From Dyadobacter tibetensis Y620-1 (GTDB lineage: Bacteria; Bacteroidota; Bacteroidia; Cytophagales; Spirosomataceae), in contig NZ_AZQN01000006.1 of the NCBI RefSeq assembly GCF_000566685.1, positions 186,001 to 250,000 on the forward strand: a stretch of 64,000 bases of DNA. Direction: 5' to 3'. Of this stretch, positions 17,780 to 26,618 are shown one piece after another. The notes below the pieces were generated by a model. It ran no database searches. It saw nothing but the letters and a program-made list of their open reading frames with translations, and was not told the origin of the DNA. The translations under genes and the position numbers were made by a program. Positions within the stretch are counted from its first letter, which is position 1. Each line of letters opens with the position of its first letter.

Positions 17780-18178
17780 TTAGGCTATAATGGGGGGATG
17801 GAATATGTCGGAGGCTACATCCCCGATAATGAATAGGGATGAATAAATGAAACCAGTTTTTATGATGGTTTTTATCCGATGGATAGGGGTAGACAGTTGG
17901 TAGAAAGCAAGCAGCTGAGCGGGCGCATCAATCAACTTGATGACATAGTTCTGTGCCGCCTCTTTTTCTTGCTGCTCTTGTACTGCTGCTAATTTCTTGG
18001 CCAGAAAACATTGTCCGTTACAATTAAGCTGGGGACGTGTTCTGTTTTCACATAGATTGGCGACAATATAATCGCGGCGGATTTCAAAGTCCAGATACAA
18101 CAAAGGAATCACCCATACTTTTACAAGCATTAGGCTCAGCAGGCTGAGTGCGACGATTTGTTGAGATCTTGCTTTCAC
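17780..18178 (-). CDS. Cys-containing small membrane protein (CNGQC motif), unknown function
   Basis: There is an N-terminal transmembrane helix (IVALSLLSLMLVKVWVIPLLYLDF), then the segment CENRTRPQLNCNGQCFLAKKL, a Cys motif that recurs in small Bacteroidota proteins near copper or TonB genes. A short coiled region and a hydrophobic C-terminal segment follow. A GTG at 18211 would give 143 residues, but the -7 element at 18220-18227 puts transcription start near 18213, so I prefer the GTG at 18178 (132 residues). It sits just upstream of mbnP on the same strand with a 233-bp gap. A metal-related role is inference. Confidence 0.65.
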   Translation of the reverse strand: MKARSQQIVALSLLSLMLVKVWVIPLLYLDFEIRRDYIVANLCENRTRPQLNCNGQCFLAKKLAAVQEQQEKEAAQNYVIKLIDAPAQLLAFYQLSTPIHRIKTIIKTGFIYSSLFIIGDVASDIFHPPIIA

Positions 18179-18195
18179 TATAGAGTAGACCGTTG

Positions 18196-18211
18196 GTGAC
18201 CTAGAGGTCAC
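18196..18211. promoter_or_regulatory. Operator-like inverted repeat at the start of the CNGQC-protein transcript
   Basis: GTGACCT-AG-AGGTCAC forms perfect 7-bp arms with a 2-bp spacer. If transcription starts near 18213 it covers about +2 to +17, a position suited to repression. The binding protein is unknown. Confidence 0.4.
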
Positions 18212-18219
18212 ATTTTAGG

Positions 18220-18227
18220 CAAATATA
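18220..18227 (-). promoter_or_regulatory. -7 promoter element for the CNGQC membrane protein
   Basis: On the minus strand TATATTTG matches TAnnTTTG exactly. Confidence 0.5.
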
Positions 18228-18263
18228 AGTAAGGATGCTTTAATATGCATGGAAAATTCATTT

Positions 18264-18611
18264 TTATCCATTTTTGACAGCTCGTCGAAAGAACCCGCCC
18301 ATATAGCTGCCGACGAGGGGTAGGGTGCAACCCAGATAGACGGAAAAGGTTGCAATATCCTCTCTTTGGGCTACCATTAGCTCTGTATTACTGATAATAA
18401 AATAGCTGACGAGCGTGCTAGCGCCCATGGTCAAGGCTAATATCCAGCCTTTCCGGGGTTCGAGCCAGCCCGCCACAACACTCAAAAGGAGCATAATCAT
18501 AAAGGGCAAATGAATGCCTTCACTGTAAAAGCTGATGACGGTGGAAAGCACACCGAAGATGATGGCTATAGGTATATGACGAATAAGGTGGGGGGCGTTG
18601 GTATCAGCCAT
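18264..18611 (-). CDS. Small integral membrane protein of unknown function
   Basis: The 115-residue protein from ATG 18611 (MADTNAPHLIRHIPIAI) has three to four hydrophobic helices (IPIAIIFGVLSTVISFYS, LPFMIMLLLSVVAGWLEP, GWILALTMGASTLVSYFII, FSVYLGCTLPLVGSYMGGFF). The upstream in-frame ATG at 18641 lies inside the -7 element, so the shorter start is favoured. I do not recognise the family. It has its own promoter. Confidence 0.65.
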   Translation of the reverse strand: MADTNAPHLIRHIPIAIIFGVLSTVISFYSEGIHLPFMIMLLLSVVAGWLEPRKGWILALTMGASTLVSYFIISNTELMVAQREDIATFSVYLGCTLPLVGSYMGGFFRRAVKNG

Positions 18612-18638
18612 GTAAAAGACAAGTTGATTTAAGGTTTG

Positions 18639-18646
18639 CAAAGTTA
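18639..18646 (-). promoter_or_regulatory. -7 promoter element for the small membrane protein gene
   Basis: On the minus strand TAACTTTG matches TAnnTTTG exactly, 27 bp before ATG 18611. Confidence 0.5.
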
Positions 18647-18826
18647 CAAGCTAAATACCAAACTGACCGATATCAGCTGGGAAATTTGAAATAGCATCTG
18701 CCACGATCGTATCCTTAACTATGCTACAATCTGGGACAGTGCCACAAGCTGGTAAGCGTTTAATCAAGCTTATTGCTTCAATATAAAACCAATTCCTTGG
18801 ATTCGTATTTTTTTATCGATCGTAAT

Positions 18827-18846
18827 TTTCTGACATATGTCAGAAA
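18827..18846. promoter_or_regulatory. Perfect 20-bp palindrome, CRP/FNR-like activator site candidate
   Basis: TTTCTGACATATGTCAGAAA is self-complementary over 20 bp. The core GA-N6-TC spacing is that of CRP-type sites (TGTGA-N6-TCACA, with one change per half). Its centre (18836.5) is about 41.5 bp upstream of the start predicted from the -7 element at 18867-18874, the classical class II activator distance. Confidence 0.5.
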
Positions 18847-18866
18847 GTATTGGAAGGGTTGTTTCT

Positions 18867-18874
18867 TACCTTTG
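18867..18874 (+). promoter_or_regulatory. -7 promoter element for the DUF4249/TonB-receptor operon
   Basis: TACCTTTG matches TAnnTTTG exactly. No good -33 TTG is found at the usual distance, which fits an activator-dependent promoter. Confidence 0.5.
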
Positions 18875-19088
18875 CCAAACAACACCCCGCCAAGCTTTAC
18901 TTGATCAAGGGCGAGGCGATTATTTGTTTAAATCATTATACCAATCACTGAAGCAGCATTGATAATCAGCACATCGGTTGGCCATTTTTATCGCGACACA
19001 TAAAGAATGAAAGGGAGCATTTAACCTTTAAACCATGTAATATTGATGAGCGTCTCCAACGTTTTGCTGAATCATTTTTAATGTACAT

Positions 19089-20018
19089 ATGAGGTATTTA
19101 TGTATTTTACTATTGCTAATGGTGTCGGGGTGCAAGGAGTCCAGCCTAGATCTGGATATTCCTTATGCAGGCGATAAGCTGGTTTTATGGGGGAAACTTA
19201 AAGCGGGAGCTCCCATAAGAATACAGGTTACCAGAACCTTCACTCCCGTTGGCTATATTCCGGAAGACGTTACCGTTTCAGATGCAAAGGTGAAAATAAT
19301 ACGGGATGGTAAAGAATCTATTGAATTAACTCCACATGCTAGTGAAAGGGGTGTTTACGTATCCGATCGCCAGATACAGACAGGGGCGACTTATATTGTA
19401 ATAGCTTCTGCGCCCATGCTGCCTACTGCCGAATCGGAGCCGGTATTGGTGCCGTTGGAACTACCGGATGTAACCGTTGAAAGAGACCGAAATGTTCCTG
19501 GTGAAATCAACCATCAGACACCTCAGGACCTTGTAAGCCTAAACTTCCCAGAAAAGCTTTCGGAGGTCGAGAAATATTATACCCTCACATTTTTATCTTA
19601 CTACAAGAAAGATACGGTTTCATCTGCTCCGTATGGTGCCACCGACAATATACCCGCCCAGGAAGAAGATTGTCATACCTGGGCAAAGGAAAAAATAGGG
19701 ACCTATTTTAGTGAAACGGCAGGAATTACCTATGATCGGCTTGTTACCGTTTTTTTAATGAAGAGTAAGTGCCTACCAGATACACGAGACCCCATAAAAT
19801 TTTATATCATAGCGGGTAATGATAGAGAGTCGGCATATAAGGTTATGCTGCGCATTGGGAGCGTAACAAAAGAGGCTTTTGAATATGCCAAAATTGAATA
19901 TGACCAACCTGAGGGCGCTGACCTTCTGGTGCTTCCTCCGCAAAGAGCATTGACCAACATTAAGAATGGCTATGGGCTCATTTTTGCTTCCAATGAAAAA
20001 ACGATAGAAATACCATGA
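19089..20018 (+). CDS. DUF4249 family lipoprotein
   Basis: The 309-residue protein has a lipoprotein signal (MRYLCILLLLMVSGC). The DUF4249 pattern follows: LDIPYAGDKLVLWGKLKAGAPIRIQVTRTF, then VSDAKVKIIRDGKESIELTPHASERGVYVSD and QTGATYIVIASAPMLPTAESEPVLVP. DUF4249 proteins have Ig-like beta domains and are nearly always encoded with a TonB-dependent receptor; a surface accessory role, similar in logic to SusD, is likely. It overlaps the receptor gene by 4 bp (ATGA), so the two are translationally coupled. Confidence 0.88.
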   Translation: MRYLCILLLLMVSGCKESSLDLDIPYAGDKLVLWGKLKAGAPIRIQVTRTFTPVGYIPEDVTVSDAKVKIIRDGKESIELTPHASERGVYVSDRQIQTGATYIVIASAPMLPTAESEPVLVPLELPDVTVERDRNVPGEINHQTPQDLVSLNFPEKLSEVEKYYTLTFLSYYKKDTVSSAPYGATDNIPAQEEDCHTWAKEKIGTYFSETAGITYDRLVTVFLMKSKCLPDTRDPIKFYIIAGNDRESAYKVMLRIGSVTKEAFEYAKIEYDQPEGADLLVLPPQRALTNIKNGYGLIFASNEKTIEIP

Positions 20019-22333
20019 CAAAATATTTTTTAATGGCTTTTCTTTTCCTCGCTGGTATGGAGGCCACCTTTTCTCAGAAGTTGATCATAAGTGGAACGGT
20101 CCGTGATGAGGCCACCGGGGAACTTCTGGTAGGCGCCACCGTAAAAGATAGTCTGTCACAAACGGGCGTGCAGACCAACGCTTATGGCTTTTTTAGTCTG
20201 GAAATTCCTTCGGGTGACCACCCACTTACAGTGAGCTTTGTTGGCTATTCGCCCTGTTACATCGCAGATTTTACCTCACTCAAATATCCCTTAGAGGTCA
20301 GACTTAAACAAGATTATCTGCTACAGGAGGTTACGGTGAAGGAAGATAAGATGAAGACTATGCCCATTGGAGGGCTATCGATGTCGATGGATAAAATAAA
20401 ATCAATGCCAGCGTTGTTGGGAGAAGTGGATGTGCTGAAGGCCTTAAGCTTTACACCAGGTGTTTCGACTGGTACGGAGGGCAGTGCTGGCTTGTATATC
20501 CGTGGAGGGACACCCGATCAAAATCTGATTTTACTGGACGAAGTCCCCGTTTATAATGTTACCCATCTGGGTGGATTCTTTTCGGTTTTCAATCCAAGTT
20601 CTTTAAAGTCGGTTGAATTATACAAAGGAGCGTTCCCTGCCCGCTATGGCGGCAGGCTGGCCTCGGTGATAGACCTCACCATGAAAGACGGGAACAATCA
20701 GAAATTCGGCGGAGAAGTGGGCATCGGCATCCTCAACCAAAATCTTACTTTGGAAGGGCCGATCATTGGTAACAAGGCTTCGTTTATTGTGTCGGGTCGG
20801 ATCTCTACCTTAGGCCTATCTTCCTTGTTGCAGCCGAAGAAGTCGAGCGGATATGGTGAAACACGGGAGTATCGCTTCTACGATCTCAATGCAAAATTCA
20901 ACTACCCGATCAATAAAACAGACCAGATCTACTTCAGTGTGTACAATGGTTTTGACCACTTTACCTACAGTGAATGGAGTGCTAACGGCGGGAGGGAAAC
21001 GGAAGCGGCCCTAGGGAACAACTGGGGTAACACCACGGCAACGATCCGGTATAGTAAGGTTTTTTCTCAAAAACTCTTTGCCCGATTCGCTCTACTCTAT
21101 TCGAAATATACCAGTGAGATGACCAATCGTTTTGACGATATAAAGTTGAATGTTGATCCCGTAAAATTGTTTCGAAACACAAATGCCGGCGTAGTGGACT
21201 TAGGCGGTAAGGCCCAGTTCGATTATTTCCTGAACAACCGTTCAACTCTGAAGTTTGGATTGGACGTCACCAGACACTCCTTTAGCCCATTTGTTACCGA
21301 AAGCAATTATAATGATGCACCCAACGATACAAAAAAAGACAAGCTTCCGGCAACGCAGCTAGACCTCTACATTGATGCTGCTATCGCCATCACGCCGACA
21401 TTACGCTTTGATCCAGGTCTACGCTATAGTACCTATCAGGTTGAAGATCGTACGTTTTTGAATCCAGAGCCTCGCTTGGGGTTGAGCTGGGACCTTCCAG
21501 CCAACTGGACTCTCAAAGGTGGTTACACGATGATGAATCAATATGTTCATCTGCTCACCAATAATGGCTTTGGATTTGGCTATGATGCCTGGCTTCCGTC
21601 TACCGCCAAGGTTGTGCCATCCAGAAGCAATCAAATCTCAGTTGGAGTGTACAAAACTTTTCCTCGCCCTGGTCTGGATCTATCTGTTGAAGTTTATACA
21701 ACGAAGATGAAAAATCTGATAGACTATCCGGATGGTACCAATTTTACCGGACTACTGGCTGAGTCCTGGGATGATATTGTTATAAAAAATGGAAAGGGGC
21801 GTGTAAAAGGAATTGAGTTTATGCTGAGTAAAAAGACGGGCAAATTCAATGGCTGGTTTTCCTATACCTTGTCAAAATCGGAAAGGAGATTTTCGGAAAT
21901 CAACGACGCTGCCTGGTTCCCGATGAAATATGACCGACGCCATAATCTATCCATCACAGCAAGCTATGTCCTAGGTAAAAAATGGAAATTAAATACCAAT
22001 TTTATTTATCAGACCGGACATGCCGTTACATTGCCCGAGAGTGCTTTCGTTACTGACGACAGTGGCGGTCCCCGATTTATATACGATAAAAGAAACAACG
22101 GAAGAATGCCTGCGTTTCACCGGCTAGACTTAGGTGCTAGCAAATCGTTGGTAACGCCTCACAAGCGAAAAGCTGAGTTGCGACTCGGCCTCTATAATGC
22201 TTATAATAGGAGCAATCCGCTATATCTGGATCTGAAGACAGAGCAAAACCTTAATTCCCCCACCCGGATTGTTATCAAGCAGGTTTCCTTCCTACCCATC
22301 TTGCCTTATATAGGCTATACATTGAAATTTTAA
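20015..22333 (+). CDS. TonB-dependent receptor with carboxypeptidase-like regulatory domain
   Basis: The 772-residue outer-membrane receptor has a signal peptide (MTKYFLMAFLFLAGMEATFSQ) and a carboxypeptidase-regulatory-like domain (ISGTVRDEATGELLVGATVKD...TNAYGFFSLEIPSG). The plug follows (LGEVDVLKALSFTPGVSTGTEGSAGLYIRGGTPDQNLILLDEVPVYN, KGAFPARYGGRLASVIDLTMKDG), then a barrel ending in YIGYTLKF. It belongs to the DUF4249-linked type, not the SusC type. Imported substrate unknown. The second copy of this receptor/DUF4249 pair lies at 29.5-32.7 kb. Confidence 0.93.
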   Translation: MTKYFLMAFLFLAGMEATFSQKLIISGTVRDEATGELLVGATVKDSLSQTGVQTNAYGFFSLEIPSGDHPLTVSFVGYSPCYIADFTSLKYPLEVRLKQDYLLQEVTVKEDKMKTMPIGGLSMSMDKIKSMPALLGEVDVLKALSFTPGVSTGTEGSAGLYIRGGTPDQNLILLDEVPVYNVTHLGGFFSVFNPSSLKSVELYKGAFPARYGGRLASVIDLTMKDGNNQKFGGEVGIGILNQNLTLEGPIIGNKASFIVSGRISTLGLSSLLQPKKSSGYGETREYRFYDLNAKFNYPINKTDQIYFSVYNGFDHFTYSEWSANGGRETEAALGNNWGNTTATIRYSKVFSQKLFARFALLYSKYTSEMTNRFDDIKLNVDPVKLFRNTNAGVVDLGGKAQFDYFLNNRSTLKFGLDVTRHSFSPFVTESNYNDAPNDTKKDKLPATQLDLYIDAAIAITPTLRFDPGLRYSTYQVEDRTFLNPEPRLGLSWDLPANWTLKGGYTMMNQYVHLLTNNGFGFGYDAWLPSTAKVVPSRSNQISVGVYKTFPRPGLDLSVEVYTTKMKNLIDYPDGTNFTGLLAESWDDIVIKNGKGRVKGIEFMLSKKTGKFNGWFSYTLSKSERRFSEINDAAWFPMKYDRRHNLSITASYVLGKKWKLNTNFIYQTGHAVTLPESAFVTDDSGGPRFIYDKRNNGRMPAFHRLDLGASKSLVTPHKRKAELRLGLYNAYNRSNPLYLDLKTEQNLNSPTRIVIKQVSFLPILPYIGYTLKF

Positions 22334-22355
22334 ACAACAATATTAATATTCAAAA

Positions 22356-22985
22356 TTGACCATGACAAAAGCATCCATTTTCTTTCTGGCCTGTCTCCTC
22401 ATTGCGGGGTATTCATTTGCACAGCAGGGTGTTGATTCTAATCATGCGGATAGGTCAATAGAGCGTCCCACCTATCAGGACTTACAAAAAGGAGCCCTTA
22501 CTTTTACATTGAATGGCTCAGCGAATAATAGTGAACAAAAGGCAGGTTGGTCATTGACGCCCCAGGCCGGTTATCTGGTGGCGGATCGATGGGTGGTTGG
22601 GGTTCAGTTGTCTATGGCAAACCGTTTTTCGAAGCGGGGAAACAGCTGGGCAAGTCTGAAGCGGGGTGGGCTAAAGGAATTTGCTTTTACACCCGAAGTA
22701 TACACCCGTTATTATGTCCTACCCTTCCGGCTAACGCCCTTTGTACAGTTATCATCAGGTTATAACTTTGGGAAATTGACAGGAGCCTCGACGATTGCAG
22801 GAGAAGAAATCACGATGAATACCAATCATTACGTCATGTTTTGGGCCGTTGGCTTGAGTTTGCGGATCGGTAAGAATATGGGATTGCAGACTCAGTATAA
22901 TTTGCCTTTAGTTGTAGACTCGAATACGAATGATATGATAAGAGGGAACCGTTTTCGGCTGGGGTTGTCATTTTATCTTAGATAA
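22356..22985 (+). CDS. Outer-membrane beta-barrel protein
   Basis: The 209-residue protein has a signal peptide (MTMTKASIFFLACLLIAGYSFA). The mature part has amphipathic strands typical of an eight-strand barrel (WSLTPQAGYLVADRWVVGVQLSMAN, LPFRLTPFVQLSSGYNFG, FRLGLSFYLR with a C-terminal aromatic-Leu-Arg end). It follows the TonB receptor by 22 bp and is probably the third gene of that operon. Function unknown. Confidence 0.72.
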   Translation: MTMTKASIFFLACLLIAGYSFAQQGVDSNHADRSIERPTYQDLQKGALTFTLNGSANNSEQKAGWSLTPQAGYLVADRWVVGVQLSMANRFSKRGNSWASLKRGGLKEFAFTPEVYTRYYVLPFRLTPFVQLSSGYNFGKLTGASTIAGEEITMNTNHYVMFWAVGLSLRIGKNMGLQTQYNLPLVVDSNTNDMIRGNRFRLGLSFYLR

Positions 22986-23445
22986 TTCTTCTATCGTGAA
23001 GTCTTCTCTTTCAGGAGAGATGTGGGCAGAGTTTTGTAACTTTTTTGAATCAGCTATAATGTTCTGACCATACCGCCATTTGACAAGCAACTCAAGCGGC
23101 TGGCTAAAAAATACCTCTCGCTAAAAAATGAGTTTGCCGAACTCCTGGAATGTTTAGAGCAAGGAACCGGAGCAAGGCATTGGTCTTGGCAACAACTGCC
23201 ATATAATACGCATTGCTGACCGTCGAAAGTTAGCGCTGTAGGTGCGGCATTGTGGTATGGTTTTCACAGACATTATAATCGTAATTGAGTTAAATATGCT
23301 TATTCTTACCTCCATTGAAACTTTCCGTCATTAGCAATTATGCGAATATTCTTGATCAATTCATCTGCCATCATTTTGTGCTTGTTTAAGCTACAAAATG
23401 GTTCAAGGATTCAGGCGGTTAGGAACCTTGTCAAAGAAATGGCAC
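22986..23445. other. Intergenic region holding the toxin pseudogene
   Basis: The 460 bp between the beta-barrel gene and the stop of the RND permease contain only the toxin remnant. No intact gene or clear terminator was seen. Confidence 0.5.
23052..23290 (+). pseudogene. Decayed RelE/ParE-family toxin gene
   Basis: Frame 23052-23220 reads SYNVLTIPPFDKQLKRLAKKY and continues LSLKNEFAELLECLEQG, the N-terminal half of a RelE-type toxin. A second frame from 23188 reads GNNCHIIRIADRRK, matching the usual GNNCYKIRLAI motif that should follow. So there is at least one frameshift, in-frame stops near 23217 and at 23239, and no start codon. The C-terminal part is not readable and its end is approximate. 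No antitoxin gene is next to it. Confidence 0.6.
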
Positions 23446-26400
23446 CTAAGATTTTTTATTTCTTTCAACACGATTTTTCTCTAACCAATAATACGTCAAT
23501 GGAATAAAAGTCCATGAGATCAACACACCCAACAACATGCCTCCTATTACAGCCAATGCCAGAGGTTTTTGTAGCTCAGCACCCAATCCTGATGACCAAA
23601 GTATGGGTAGTAGGCCCAGTACGGTTGTCAATAAGGTCATTAATTGAGATTGCAGCCTTTTTTCTCCTCCTTTTCGGATCGTTTCCATTAGAGACAAGGT
23701 ATCACGGGTACGGTTCATAGTATCTATTTTCAAAATTGAATCGTTATCCAGCAAGCCGATCAAGACGATCAACCCAATGGCCGACATGATGTTAAGGCCA
23801 TTGCCTGCCAAATAAAGGGACACCAGTGCCCCTGTGGTGCCAAAAACGATCGTCAGTAACACGATGAAGGGTTGTTGCAACGATTCGAACTGCGCAGCAA
23901 GAATAAAGAACAGCATCCCGACGGCAATGAGGATAATGCCGGCCAAATCTTCAATATATGACAAATTACGATAGTAACTTCCTGTAAACTGTGAAGATAA
24001 CATCTCTACGCTGGAGAGAAGATTTTCTACTTTTGTTCTGAGAGCAGGAACATTTTCATTTTTAACTTCCGGTTCTAAAGGCACATAAGATCCATCCTTT
24101 CCCATATACAACGCTGCAAAATCAACACTTTTGGTATAATTCAAGAATTCTTTCAGGGAAATATACTGACCGTCCCGATTGGTCACGAAACTTTTGTTAA
24201 GTAAATCCTGCAAACCCAAAGGAGATGTCTGATTACCTAAAAAAATGGGGATTTGTTGCTGGTCAGATCGTAGTATGCCAATGTTTTCATTATTTAGCTG
24301 CATTCGCAACACCTTTATTACCTGTTCTGCATCAACATTGTATAATAAAAGTTTGTCTGTTTGAACGTGTAATTGAATACGCTCTCTCCTAGGCGGTGCT
24401 TGAACAATAATTCCGTTTTTGGCCAGCAATTTATTGGTGGAATCAACCATAGCAAGTGTTGGAGATAACTGGCTGTGGCGTCCCGATAATAATATACGCA
24501 AAGGTGACTCTGCTGTTTGGAACAACTGTTCAAAAACGTTAAGGGCGGGTCTTGTTTCATATACTGCAGAGGGGTAATCCTGTTGAATGCTTTTGCTGAT
24601 CGCCAAATCAAGGGAATCGAAGGCAGCGGGAGAATTCACCTTGGCAATAACCAATGCCTCAGTAGAAGATTGATGCAGACGGTTATTTAATAAAAATTGC
24701 TGCTGCCCTACAAACAAGCCTGTCTCCAAAGGCTTGACATCTAGCTTATTGATGATGCTGATCAAGCGTCGATCACTTTCCTGAGGACTTACGGGTTCGT
24801 TCCAGTTGACGTATGTTTCCAGCTCCGTACGGCTAATGGCGGGCATCCCTCTTTTATCAATATGTTTAACTACCCAAATGGAGCCCAATGTCAGCAAAAC
24901 CCAAAAGGAGACCATTATTCCAGGGTGTTTCATGGCAAAGTAAAATACCCTGTTATACAGCTTTAAGGACATCCTTGATGCAGCGGTCGGTAGGCTTTTC
25001 GCAGGTTTGGTGTTTTTGAAAAATTGAAAATACATGACCGGAATAAAGGTGTAGGAAGTAAGTAATGAAATGCCCAGAGCCAGTGAAACAGCAATGGCTT
25101 GATCGAAAAACAGTGCTCCGGCTATCCCGCTTAAAAAGAGCAAGGGCAGAAATACTGCCGAGTTGGTTAAAACGGAAGTGAACAATGGTTTTATCACTTC
25201 CTCGGCTCCGTGTATACAAGCATCCGAAATGGAAACCGCACCGATTTCTTGCTGCCGTTCCAGATGCTGTTCAATGTTTTCAATGATGATGATTGCGCTA
25301 TCAATAATCTCCCCGATACCCAGTACGAGCCCCGCCAGTGAAACGATGTTGATGGATATGCCAAACACAAAAAATCCCAAAAGGGTGATTGTTAAGGAAA
25401 TGGGGATAACCAAGCCAATTAATAATAGTATTCTTTTATCCTTCATAAAGAAAAGGATCATTACAAAAGACAAAAGGGCACCTGTAATGAGACTGCTTAT
25501 CAGGTTACTAATCGACAAGTCCAACAACTCTGTTTGGTCCTGACTTATTTTGAAATCTAATTGGGGGTAGTCCTTCTCGAAAGTTTTGACCAAACTGTTC
25601 ATGGTTTCCCTCAACCGCAATAGCTGGGCTTCATTTTGTTTGATTACCGCCATACCAATCGCCCTTTTTCCATTGAAAGTATATAAGCCGGTAGGTTTCT
25701 GTTCTTGTATCGAAATCTTGGCAACATCCCCCAGTCTTATAAGCCGCGGATTTTCTTTCCCAATTTTAAAGTACAGATTTTCAATATCCCTGGTATTCCT
25801 CAAAGAAGCCTCAAAGCTAATGCTGTATTCATAGGGGCCATCCTTGATGATGACGTTTCCAAGCTCTCCAGACTGTTTTCTGATCAGTTCCGAAAGATCG
25901 TTTAGGGTAGCACCTGTCTGTTGCAAGGAGGATATATTGGGTTGCACAAGCACTACCGCCATGGCCAATCCGGTCATATCAACAAATGAGATTTCCTGCA
26001 ATTGTTCCAGCCGCCGTTTCAGCACATTCTCACAAAAATTACTAAGTTCAAGAAAATCGCTGCTATCATCCTTGTATTGCACATTCAGTTGAAACACTGG
26101 AATGTCACCGGCTCCGGCTTTGATAACCCTCGGCCTTTGCATATCTCTAGGAAGACTTTCCATGAGTATGTCTATCTTCTCATTGGCTTCCAGATAGGCT
26201 AGACTGACATCCGTGTCGTAGTCGAATCGTAATTTTATGATTACCTGACCATCATTGGATATCGCTTCCAGATCGTCGAGATGGTTCAATTGAAGAAGCT
26301 GATTCCGCAATGGCTGAGCTATTATCTGCTGTATTTGTCGGGCATCGGCGTTTGGATAGCTTGCTTGTACAGTAATTTCAGGAACGGGAATATCGGGCAA

Positions 26401-26502
26401 TAACGAAACGGGTAGCAATCTGGTAACAATAATGCCCAACACGACCAACGTGAGTGCCACTACGCAGGTACCAATGGGACGGTATATGAGGTAGCGTACC
26501 AT
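23446..26502 (-). CDS. RND efflux permease (AcrB superfamily)
   Basis: The 1018-residue inner-membrane pump is driven by the proton gradient. It has TM1 (MVRYLIYRPIGTCVVALTLVVLGIIV) and LPVSLLPDIPVPEITVQASYPNADARQIQQIIAQPL. TM4 reads GIGEIIDSAIIIIENIEQ, so one of the two usual relay Asp residues remains and the second is Ser. TM10 reads LIGLLDNDSILKIDTMNR, the Bacteroidota-type variant. The order adaptor-TolC-permease on this strand makes a complete tripartite pump. It follows the peptide/TonB-receptor genes in the same direction, so peptide export is possible but unproven; drugs or metals are alternatives. Confidence 0.92.
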   Translation of the reverse strand: MVRYLIYRPIGTCVVALTLVVLGIIVTRLLPVSLLPDIPVPEITVQASYPNADARQIQQIIAQPLRNQLLQLNHLDDLEAISNDGQVIIKLRFDYDTDVSLAYLEANEKIDILMESLPRDMQRPRVIKAGAGDIPVFQLNVQYKDDSSDFLELSNFCENVLKRRLEQLQEISFVDMTGLAMAVVLVQPNISSLQQTGATLNDLSELIRKQSGELGNVIIKDGPYEYSISFEASLRNTRDIENLYFKIGKENPRLIRLGDVAKISIQEQKPTGLYTFNGKRAIGMAVIKQNEAQLLRLRETMNSLVKTFEKDYPQLDFKISQDQTELLDLSISNLISSLITGALLSFVMILFFMKDKRILLLIGLVIPISLTITLLGFFVFGISINIVSLAGLVLGIGEIIDSAIIIIENIEQHLERQQEIGAVSISDACIHGAEEVIKPLFTSVLTNSAVFLPLLFLSGIAGALFFDQAIAVSLALGISLLTSYTFIPVMYFQFFKNTKPAKSLPTAASRMSLKLYNRVFYFAMKHPGIMVSFWVLLTLGSIWVVKHIDKRGMPAISRTELETYVNWNEPVSPQESDRRLISIINKLDVKPLETGLFVGQQQFLLNNRLHQSSTEALVIAKVNSPAAFDSLDLAISKSIQQDYPSAVYETRPALNVFEQLFQTAESPLRILLSGRHSQLSPTLAMVDSTNKLLAKNGIIVQAPPRRERIQLHVQTDKLLLYNVDAEQVIKVLRMQLNNENIGILRSDQQQIPIFLGNQTSPLGLQDLLNKSFVTNRDGQYISLKEFLNYTKSVDFAALYMGKDGSYVPLEPEVKNENVPALRTKVENLLSSVEMLSSQFTGSYYRNLSYIEDLAGIILIAVGMLFFILAAQFESLQQPFIVLLTIVFGTTGALVSLYLAGNGLNIMSAIGLIVLIGLLDNDSILKIDTMNRTRDTLSLMETIRKGGEKRLQSQLMTLLTTVLGLLPILWSSGLGAELQKPLALAVIGGMLLGVLISWTFIPLTYYWLEKNRVERNKKS

Positions 26503-26618
26503 TTACCAGCGGATAATAATTGCCGACTCCTTCTCTTTATTAGGGAGGGTGGGGCGGTTGACTTCCATCCTGAGGTTGAAGACGACATTCACCTTAAACT
26601 TTTCATTTGTAGCCAACC

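Larger units (their letters stand above)
18612..19088. other. Intergenic region with divergent promoters and a 20-bp palindrome
   Basis: No credible gene is present. The region holds a minus-strand -7 element (18639-18646), the 20-bp palindrome (18827-18846), a plus-strand -7 element (18867-18874) and a leader of about 210 nt before the DUF4249 gene. Confidence 0.6.

Noticed and set aside
14141..18611. Methanobactin precursor or biosynthesis genes near mbnP/mbnH
   Set aside because: No short Cys-containing precursor and no mbnB/mbnC-like gene is present; the MbnP/MbnH pair stands alone.
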